Origin: JBBRXJ01 sp038248505
Lineage (GTDB): Bacteria > Bacteroidota > Bacteroidia > Bacteroidales > JBBRXJ01
Assembly: GCA_038248505.1 (NCBI GenBank)
Contig: JBBRXJ010000011.1
Coordinates: forward strand, 1 to 52,628
Length of the DNA: 52,628 nt
Direction: 5' to 3'
Each line of letters begins with the position of its first letter. Within the stretch, counting starts at the first letter, position 1. Positions 47,003 to 52,628 of the stretch are shown piece by piece. The notes below the pieces were generated by a model. That model did no database searches, was not told where the DNA came from, and saw only the letters and a program-made list of their open reading frames with translations. Both the position numbers and the translations under genes were made by a program.

Positions 47003-47037
47003 CAAATTTACGAAAAAGAACAAGATGTATTACGAAA
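47003..47037 (-). promoter_or_regulatory. Promoter for the TonB-receptor unit
   Basis: Minus strand: TTTC (47034-47037), 23 bases, TAAATTTG (47003-47010), near the Bacteroidota consensus. The ATG at 46978 is 24 bases downstream. Confidence 0.5.
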
Positions 47038-47243
47038 CTGTTATTTATCAGAACAAGCATTTTCAGAGAGAAATCATTTTAAAAATACATTAATAAAGAA
47101 CTATATTTTGATAAACTAATAAACATACACATAGCATATCTAATGAAATAGCATCTAAAATCGATATTTATAAAAAGAATGTATGCTAGAGTTTACTCGG
47201 CATTGCTCAGTAATAAAGCCTCACAGCTTTTAAAAACATTTTT

Positions 47244-47277
47244 TTTGGGCTTTTTAATGATTTTTAACATATATTTG
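47244..47277 (+). promoter_or_regulatory. Promoter for the nrnA-FKBP operon
   Basis: TTTG (47244-47247), 22 bases, TATATTTG (47270-47277) match the -33/-7 pattern fully. The start codon at 47300 is 22 bases beyond. The remaining DNA between the two divergent units (about 47040-47240) shows nothing I recognise. Confidence 0.6.
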
Positions 47278-47299
47278 GCTTAATAATATTTGAGCTTTC

Positions 47300-48322
47300 A
47301 TGACCGATAATAAGTACATTGCGTTAAAACAGATCATTGACGACCAAAAAAAGATTCTCATTGTATCACATGTAAATCCTGATGGTGATGCAATTGGCTC
47401 ACTACTTGGATTATTTTTATTTTTAAAAAATGCAGGCTGCGAAGTAAAATCTTTACTCCCCAATGCTGCACCTCAATTTCTGCAATGGCTTCCCTCCTAC
47501 TCTGAAATAATTCTGTATGATCGAAATCGTGAAACAGCCGAGCAAGCTATTAAAGATGCCATGTACATAATTTGCCTCGACTTCAACTATCTTGATCGCA
47601 CTTCAAAAGCAGAGAAGTCTATACGCAACGCAAGCGCTAAAAAGCTATTGATTGATCATCACCCTAATCCTGAAAACTGTTTTGATTTTATCATTTCAGA
47701 TACCAGTGTAAGCTCAACTGCAGAACTAATTTACAAAGTAATTGTTAAAAACAACAAATCAAATTTTATAGACACCAATGTTGCAACAGCTCTATTTGCA
47801 GGCATTTTAACTGATACTGGTTGTTTTAGTTTTAACTCATCCAATCCGGATACATGGCGAATTGTTGCTGATTTATTAGAAAAAGGTGTTTCAAAAAACG
47901 AAGTATTTAGTGCAATATATGATAACTTCTCTATAGAGAGAATGCGTTTGCTGGGCAAATGCCTTAAAGACAATATGGTGGTTTACCCTGAATTACATGC
48001 TGCTTATATAACTCTCAGCTTAGAAGATCAAAAAGCACATAATTTTGCTCCGGGCGATTCTGAAGGATTTGTGAATTATCCATTATCAATGAAAGGCATT
48101 ATTTTCTCTATTTTAATAATGGAGCGCGATAGCTGCGTTAAACTGAGCCTTCGCTCAAAAGGAAGCTTTAATGTAAATGAAATTGCCTCAACTCATTTTA
48201 AAGGGGGAGGGCACATTAATGCATCTGGAGCCGAGTCAAATTTAAGCCTAAAAGAAACGTTAACGAAAATTGAAACACTATTACCAACATACAAAGATGC
48301 ACTTGAAAATGCATATATATAA
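47300..48322 (+). CDS. nrnA: DHH-family phosphoesterase, NrnA-like
   Basis: Degrades short RNA oligonucleotides and 3'-phosphoadenosine 5'-phosphate (NrnA/Orn-like role). The DHH motif set is VSHVNPDGDAIGSLLG (motif I), LDFNYLDR (II), IDHHPNPENC (III, DHH) and FAGILTDTGCFSF (IV). The C-terminal DHHA1 domain has RSKGSFNVNEIA and FKGGGHINASGA. The length of 340 aa is standard. It heads an operon with two FKBP lipoproteins, the first of which overlaps it by 14 bp. Confidence 0.92.
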   Translation: MTDNKYIALKQIIDDQKKILIVSHVNPDGDAIGSLLGLFLFLKNAGCEVKSLLPNAAPQFLQWLPSYSEIILYDRNRETAEQAIKDAMYIICLDFNYLDRTSKAEKSIRNASAKKLLIDHHPNPENCFDFIISDTSVSSTAELIYKVIVKNNKSNFIDTNVATALFAGILTDTGCFSFNSSNPDTWRIVADLLEKGVSKNEVFSAIYDNFSIERMRLLGKCLKDNMVVYPELHAAYITLSLEDQKAHNFAPGDSEGFVNYPLSMKGIIFSILIMERDSCVKLSLRSKGSFNVNEIASTHFKGGGHINASGAESNLSLKETLTKIETLLPTYKDALENAYI

Positions 48323-48845
48323 TATCTGTTTGTTGCTTTGTGTCTTTGGCGTTTCATGCAATCACGATACAACGCAAAGCAAACATAACAGTGGCGATAT
48401 ATTAAAAAAAGAAGCCCTAGTTAAAGCAAACAAATACCTTGTTGAACAAGATGATGAAATGATAAAAAATTACATTACACGTAAAGGTTGGGAAATGAAA
48501 CGAACTACAACTGGCTTATGGTACATGATTTATAAGAAAGGAACTAATGATGTAGCGGAGAGTAATGATAATATTATTTATGATTACAGAAGCGAATTGC
48601 TTGATGGCAGTCAATGCTATAATACAGATTCAACAGGGCCAAGCTCAATACAAATAGGCTATGCCAATGTTGAATCAGGCTTACACCAAGTCTTTTTACA
48701 TTTGCATAAAGGAGATGAAGCAAAAGTTATCTTACCACCTCATCTGGCATTTGGTCTTTTAGGAGACAATAATAAAATACCCCGCAGATCGGTAGTTGTA
48801 TATGATATTAAGGTACGTGATATTATTAAGTCAAGAACAGAATAA
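48309..48845 (+). CDS. FKBP-type peptidyl-prolyl isomerase lipoprotein
   Basis: A lipoprotein with signal MHIYNICLLLCVFGVSC (Cys17) and one FKBP domain (about 75-175). It includes TTTGLWYMIYKKG, GLHQVFLHLHKGDEAKVILP and PHLAFGLLGDNNKIPRRSVV. The start at 48309 gives a clean signal peptide and overlaps nrnA. Upstream ATGs (48270, 48297) would add polar residues. The active-site positions are only partly conserved (ELLDGSQCYN in place of the usual DGxxFD), so catalytic activity is doubtful. It resembles GldI-type FKBPs of gliding Bacteroidota. Confidence 0.82.
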   Translation: MHIYNICLLLCVFGVSCNHDTTQSKHNSGDILKKEALVKANKYLVEQDDEMIKNYITRKGWEMKRTTTGLWYMIYKKGTNDVAESNDNIIYDYRSELLDGSQCYNTDSTGPSSIQIGYANVESGLHQVFLHLHKGDEAKVILPPHLAFGLLGDNNKIPRRSVVVYDIKVRDIIKSRTE

Positions 48846-48858
48846 CAGCTTTAAGACA

Positions 48859-49722
48859 ATGAAAAGAGCTCTCATTTTATTACTCATTGTACTTGCATTA
48901 TTTAGCTCCTGTAACTTAAAAAGGTATCCGGGGTATAAATGGTTTGGGCATGGCATTTTTTATCGTTTAGTTCGAATTGGTGAAGACACATTAAAACCCA
49001 AAACGGGGGATTACATTACAGTTAAACTAAGATATAGAAGCCTTGAAAACCGAATTATCTTTGATGGGATACGAAAATTCCCATTAGGTAGTCCATCCTA
49101 TAAAGGAGGTATTGAGGAATGTTTTGCTTACTTATCAAAAGGAGATGCCGCAAGTTTTATTATTGATGCTGAAAAATTTTACACTCAAACACTAGGCACC
49201 AACACCCCATCATTTTTGGAGAATAAGAAAAAAATGATAATAGATATTGAGATGATTGACATTCAGACAGAAATACAATACAAAAGGGAGAAAGAAGCTT
49301 TTATGCGATGGATTAAAGACTTTGGAGAATACGAGCGTGTTATACTTAAACAATATTTAGAAGAACAAAAGTTAGATGTAAAGCCTACCGCTTCTGGTCT
49401 TATATTTATTAAAGTAAAGGAGGGTAAAGCACGAAAAGTTAGTTTAGGGGATACATTGGTGATTCATTATGAAGGTCATTTTTTAAATGGTAAATTTTTT
49501 GATTCAACAAAACGCCGCAACGAAGCGTTTCAATTTGTTTACGGCCAGCAATGGCAAGTAATAAAAGGCCTAGAGGAAGGTGTTGGCATGATGCACGATG
49601 GTGAAAAAGCAATACTTATTGTACCATCCGAATTAGCTTTTGGCGAAAATGGCTCTACTACTGGAATTATTCCTCCATATACATCACTTATTTATGAGGT
49701 GGAGGTGATTTCTTTAAAGTAA
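48859..49722 (+). CDS. Two-domain FKBP lipoprotein
   Basis: A lipoprotein with signal MKRALILLLIVLALFSSC (Cys18). It carries two FKBP domains. The first (about 40-145; KPKTGDYITVKLRYR, IIFDGIRKFPLGSP) is degenerate. The second (about 195-288; LGDTLVIHYEGHFLNGKFFD, VIKGLEEGVGMMHDGEKAIL, PSELAFGENG, IPPYTSLIYEVEVISL) has the canonical FKBP residues. It probably folds or chaperones envelope proteins. The ATG at 48859 lies 13 bp after the first FKBP gene. The heptad array follows 2 bp after its stop codon. Confidence 0.87.
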   Translation: MKRALILLLIVLALFSSCNLKRYPGYKWFGHGIFYRLVRIGEDTLKPKTGDYITVKLRYRSLENRIIFDGIRKFPLGSPSYKGGIEECFAYLSKGDAASFIIDAEKFYTQTLGTNTPSFLENKKKMIIDIEMIDIQTEIQYKREKEAFMRWIKDFGEYERVILKQYLEEQKLDVKPTASGLIFIKVKEGKARKVSLGDTLVIHYEGHFLNGKFFDSTKRRNEAFQFVYGQQWQVIKGLEEGVGMMHDGEKAILIVPSELAFGENGSTTGIIPPYTSLIYEVEVISLK

Positions 49723-49724
49723 CG

Positions 49725-49848
49725 ATTATCAATCATCAATTATCAATTATCAATTATCAATTAGTAATCATCAATTATCAATTATCAATTATCAATTATC
49801 AATTATCAATTATCAATTATCAATTATCAATTATCAATTAATAATCAT
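49725..49848. repeat. Heptanucleotide (ATTATCA) tandem array, 17 units
   Basis: Seventeen consecutive 7-bp units, 13 of them exact ATTATCA, plus a partial eighteenth. Variants are ordered: ATCATCA, exact units, ATTAGTA, then again ATCATCA, nine exact units (49774-49836), ATTAATA and ATCAT. So a longer block of the form ATCATCA-(ATTATCA)n-ATTA(G/A)TA appears to repeat. It lies between the FKBP stop and the start at 49864. Confidence 0.95.
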
Positions 49849-49863
49849 AAAAAAAACCAATTT

Positions 49864-50142
49864 ATGGCAAGTTTAAAGAATTTATTAAAAGAGCTCAATT
49901 ATGTAACTAGCGAGCTTGTTGCTGAATGCTCTATTTACAAAACCTTTCATCCGGATACAAAAGATGAAGCTATACAAAAAATAATTAATGATATTATTTT
50001 AAAACGGGATGAGTTGGCACACAAAATTCGTAATCCAAAAAAGGAAATTAGCAGCAAAGATTTGAAGAAATTCTACAACGACATAATATTAGAAATTCAA
50101 AACAATCTTGTTAAACAACTCGATTCTATTAGTAAGATATAA
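49864..50142 (+). CDS. Small helical hypothetical protein
   Basis: A 92-aa, charged, mostly helical protein (MASLKNLLKELNYVTSELVA, KKFYNDIILEIQNNLVKQLD) with no signal or membrane segment. I do not recognise a family. It ends 6 bp before the FecCD-type permease gene, so it is probably co-transcribed with the importer. The heptad array sits about 15 bp upstream of its start and could affect its expression. Confidence 0.65.
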   Translation: MASLKNLLKELNYVTSELVAECSIYKTFHPDTKDEAIQKIINDIILKRDELAHKIRNPKKEISSKDLKKFYNDIILEIQNNLVKQLDSISKI

Positions 50143-50148
50143 TAAGCA

Positions 50149-51198
50149 ATGTTAGTGGGTACAATCAGGCAACGATTTACAACATATTACATTGGCTTGC
50201 TTACGAGTATCGTTCTGCTATTCTTCATCGATTTAGCAACAGGCAAAACCAACATTCGTTTTGCTGAAATAATTAATTATTTGTGTGGTGTGGGCGACTT
50301 AAGTAGAGAGTCGTTCACGGTTTTAAACGACCTGCGATTGCCACGGGTTCTCATTGCTATACTTGCTGGTGCTGCACTTGGTGTAAGTGGTTTACTCATG
50401 CAAACTATATTTCGAAATCCGTTGGCTGGTCCATACGTACTAGGTATATCAGGCGGTGCAAGCCTTGGTGTAGCAATGCTCATTATGGGAATGAGTTATT
50501 TTTCAATGAATATTACTACTACAGATGTTAACCCCATTCTATTAAGTATTGCCGCCTTTGGTGGTTCTATGATTATGTTATTGGTCATCCTCAGTGTCTC
50601 GTTTAGAGTAAAAGATATTATGACACTTCTTATTTTTGGTATGCTATTTGGTAGCATTACCTCATCCATTATAACCATTCTTGAATACTTTAGTGAGGCA
50701 ACGGCACTAAAATCGTATGTAATGTGGACAATGGGTAGCTTACAAGCGGTAAGCAAAGAACAATTAGTTTTCATTAGTCCAATAATTCTATTAGCGTTAA
50801 TTCTATCAATAGGCTTAAGAAAGCCATTAAATGCGATGGTCCTGGGCGAAAACTATGCACGCAGCTTGGGTTTAAATATAAATAAGCAACGTATCATCGT
50901 TTTTATTGCAACTAGTTTATTAAGCGGTACTATCACTGCATTCTGTGGTCCTATTGGTTTTATTGGCATTGCCGTTCCGCACATAGCTCGCATGCTTTTG
51001 CGAACAGGTGACCATTTACATCTTATTATTGGGTCCGCATTCATTGGTGCCAATGCATTATTACTAGCAGATATCATTTCACACCTCCCCTCCTCGGGTT
51101 CAGCATTACCTATCAATGCAATAACAGCATTAATAGGTATTCCTGTAATACTGCTTATTATTTTAAAAAAATCAGATGGTATATCAGTATATGAATAA
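50149..51198 (+). CDS. FecCD/BtuC-type ABC transporter permease
   Basis: Inner-membrane permease for iron-siderophore, haem or cobalamin import. It is 349 aa with about 10 membrane segments. Family blocks are LRLPRVLIAILAGAALGVSG, LMQTIFRNPLAGPYVLGIS, NYARSLGLNINKQR, and GPIGFIGIAVPHIARMLL (coupling helix region) followed by GSAFIGANALLLADII. It overlaps the ATPase gene by 8 bp. No substrate-binding protein is adjacent, so the ligand remains open. Confidence 0.92.
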   Translation: MLVGTIRQRFTTYYIGLLTSIVLLFFIDLATGKTNIRFAEIINYLCGVGDLSRESFTVLNDLRLPRVLIAILAGAALGVSGLLMQTIFRNPLAGPYVLGISGGASLGVAMLIMGMSYFSMNITTTDVNPILLSIAAFGGSMIMLLVILSVSFRVKDIMTLLIFGMLFGSITSSIITILEYFSEATALKSYVMWTMGSLQAVSKEQLVFISPIILLALILSIGLRKPLNAMVLGENYARSLGLNINKQRIIVFIATSLLSGTITAFCGPIGFIGIAVPHIARMLLRTGDHLHLIIGSAFIGANALLLADIISHLPSSGSALPINAITALIGIPVILLIILKKSDGISVYE

Positions 51199-51916
51199 TA
51201 CAGCAAACATATTAACAACAGAGAATCTTGCTGTAGGATTTAGTTCTACTACCATATTATCTGAAATTAATATTCAGCTAAAACGTGCTAGTATCACTGC
51301 ATTACTAGGCCGCAACGGAACAGGAAAAAGCACCCTTTTACGAACCTTACCGGGCCTACAAGACCCAATAAGCGGATCAATTAGTATTAATGACAAATTA
51401 CTGAATACCATCAATGCCATAGACCGAGCTCACTATATTAGTTTTGTAAATACAAGAGTACCTTTAGTGCATCACACCTATTTGCATGAAATTGTTGCAT
51501 TGGGTCGCAGTCCGCATACTGGTTGGATTGGTTCACTCAACAAAACCGACAAACAAATAATTGATGATGCCATTGCATTATGCGGATTATCAAATTTAAG
51601 AGAAAGAGAATCATCAAAACTAAGTGATGGAGAGAAACAAAAGATGATGATTGCACGTGCTATTGCCCAAGATACGGATATTATTATACTTGATGAACCT
51701 ACTGCTTTTATTGATCTTCCAGGTAAATATGAAATTATGAAAATTCTTTCAGACTTAGCAATTAATAAAAACAAATCCATACTTTTCTCAACACACGATT
51801 TATCATTGTTAAAAGAAACAAATTGCAAAGCATGGGTTATTAATAAGGAAATGAGAATTATTGAAATTGAAGCGGGCCAGGAACAGGAGAATGAAATTAG
51901 GGGATTAATTGGGTAG
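51191..51916 (+). CDS. FecE/FhuC-type ABC transporter ATP-binding protein
   Basis: ATPase partner of the permease. Walker A is LGRNGTGKST. The Q-loop region is HYISFVNTRVP. The signature is LSDGEKQKMMIARAIA, with Asp in place of the usual Gly of LSGGQ. Walker B is IIILDEPTAFIDLPG and the switch is STHDLSLL. The start at 51191 (MNNTANILTTENL) overlaps the permease stop. The protein is about 241 aa, normal for the family. Confidence 0.92.
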   Translation: MNNTANILTTENLAVGFSSTTILSEINIQLKRASITALLGRNGTGKSTLLRTLPGLQDPISGSISINDKLLNTINAIDRAHYISFVNTRVPLVHHTYLHEIVALGRSPHTGWIGSLNKTDKQIIDDAIALCGLSNLRERESSKLSDGEKQKMMIARAIAQDTDIIILDEPTAFIDLPGKYEIMKILSDLAINKNKSILFSTHDLSLLKETNCKAWVINKEMRIIEIEAGQEQENEIRGLIG

Positions 51917-52209
51917 ATAAATAAGAGTTGATAGGAGAGGATTTTCAAAAATTTCAGTATTATAATAAACCGCCATCATTAATGTCATTATAAATAGTTT
52001 ATTCTTGCTAGATTTTTGTCATATAAATTAAATAAACAACTATTCCTATCTATATTAACCGTTATGCTTTTACTGGCCGGATTCGGATATACACTTTCGC
52101 CTTTAGCAACTACTAAAGTGTTTATAGCACTGCCTTAAGAAACGAACGTTGTGTTTGAATATATGCGATTGTAACTAGTGCTTTTTAGAGCATTACAAGC
52201 ATTTGATAG
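51917..52209. other. Intergenic region flanking the IS66 end
   Basis: Mostly non-coding. A weak open frame (52016-52138, plus; TTG start) encodes about 40 residues with a hydrophobic core (QLFLSILTVMLLLAGFGYTL) ending in TAA. It could be a signal peptide of a gene truncated by decay or by the insertion sequence. I cannot confirm it is expressed. Confidence 0.35.
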
Positions 52210-52628
52210 GTAAGCATTCGGTGAACCACGTCCTTGTTACCAAAAAAAAAAGATTAATTTTGTGCGGAGGGCAGCTAAGCCTTTTTGATAGGTAGTAATT
52301 CGCGTAGCTTACAGACTTTAGAATCTGGGATGCATGTGAGAACATTTTCGAGCCATTGTTGCGGCTCAATATCATGTTCTTTGCAAGTGCCCAAAAAACT
52401 ATACATCATTGCAGCACGCAGAGCGCCTTCATGAGATCCAGCAAAGAGATATTTTTTTCTCTCTAGTGCTATCGGTCGGATTTTATTTTCAATTAAATTA
52501 TTGTCGATTTCATAACGTCCATCATCAAGATAACGGATTAAGCGTGGCCAAAGATTTTGCATGTAAGCAATTGCTTTGCCCAGTGGGCTTTGTGGCAGTA
52601 TGTTTGTTGTCTCTGTCGTATGCTTAAA
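52210..52628 (-). mobile_element. IS66-family insertion sequence, one end (partial)
   Basis: The terminal inverted repeat begins at 52210 with GTAAGCATTCGGTGAACCAC, typical in form of IS66 ends (GTAAGC...). The transposase reads outward from the window edge toward this end. The other end is outside the window. The 8 bp just outside (TTTGATAG, 52202-52209) should be the target duplication if the insertion is intact. Confidence 0.75.
52275..52628 (-). CDS. IS66 transposase TnpC, C-terminal part (cut by window edge)
   Basis: The last about 117 residues of an IS66 transposase. It opens at the window edge with ILPQSPLGKAIAYMQNLWPR and continues YLDDGRYEIDNNLIENKIRP, with the conserved acidic and IRP residues. 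LFAGSHEGALRAAMMYSFLGTCKEHDIEP follows and it ends in RELLPIKKA. An ATG at 52562 is internal; homology runs through it to the edge. Confidence 0.92.
   Translation of the reverse strand, partial: FKHTTETTNILPQSPLGKAIAYMQNLWPRLIRYLDDGRYEIDNNLIENKIRPIALERKKYLFAGSHEGALRAAMMYSFLGTCKEHDIEPQQWLENVLTCIPDSKVCKLRELLPIKKA

Noticed and set aside
49725..49848. Heptad array as a CRISPR
   Set aside because: Units are 7 bp with no spacers, and no cas genes are present.

Overview
The window looks like a chromosomal segment of a member of the Bacteroidota, order not determined. The evidence is convergent. There is a secreted C11 protease with a type IX secretion sorting tail, and several families largely confined to this phylum (DUF2723, DUF4835, DUF3127, a Bacteroidota-type omega subunit). 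The gene order bamD-rpoZ-coaBC-DUF4835-recN is typical of the phylum. The DNA is AT-rich, and several promoters match the -33 TTTG / -7 TAnnTTTG pattern. Most of the window is ordinary core genome: intact, densely packed and mostly on the minus strand.

Layout, left to right. 1-11.5 kb: a stand-alone TrpB2, a large DUF2723 membrane glycosyltransferase, a divergent sugar-phosphate transferase, an Ig-like lipoprotein, an lgt-CDF-CDF operon and a 237-aa protein of unknown function. 11.5-14.1 kb: a GH2 beta-mannosidase broken by three single-base shifts. 14.1-20.0 kb (minus): fabI, recN, DUF4835, coaBC (split at an 11-A run), rpoZ and bamD. 20.0-26.6 kb: a hairpin-rich bamD leader, an alpha-oxoamine synthase (serine palmitoyltransferase-like), a beta-CASP nuclease, and a clostripain-like protease with a CUB domain and a sorting tail.

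26.8-34.9 kb is the accessory part. One tightly coupled minus-strand operon runs crtI, crtB, ispH, a VanZ-GT4 fusion, a Wzx-like flippase, a methyltransferase and a decayed SGNH hydrolase. It is bracketed by two inverted copies of a 138-151 bp MITE-like element. Each copy has about 25-bp imperfect terminal inverted repeats and its own exact 9-bp target duplication. Removing one copy restores the C-terminal reading frame of the SGNH gene, which shows that it is a real insertion. I did not recognise this element from memory.

35-43.7 kb: a membrane metallophosphoesterase, a DUF3127 protein with an SSB-like acidic tail, then ribE, a coiled-coil protein, infB, nusA and rimP in one minus-strand chain. 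43.7-52.6 kb: a TonB receptor with a DUF2271-like lipoprotein; an nrnA-FKBP-FKBP operon; a 17-unit heptanucleotide array; a small protein with a FecCD/FecE-type ABC importer; and the end of an IS66-family insertion sequence running off the window.

Functionally the segment combines envelope biogenesis (lgt, bamD, glycosyltransferases, flippase, FKBP lipoproteins, sphingolipid-type enzyme), central information processing (rimP-nusA-infB, recN, rpoZ, nrnA), cofactors (coaBC, ribE), isoprenoid/carotenoid synthesis and metal transport (two CDF exporters, an iron/cobalamin-type importer). Single-base frameshifts in coaBC, the mannosidase and possibly the sugar transferase mostly sit in homopolymers. 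Sequencing error therefore has to be excluded before they are read as biology. The SGNH gene carries several different lesions and looks truly dead. No tRNA, rRNA or CRISPR array was seen.
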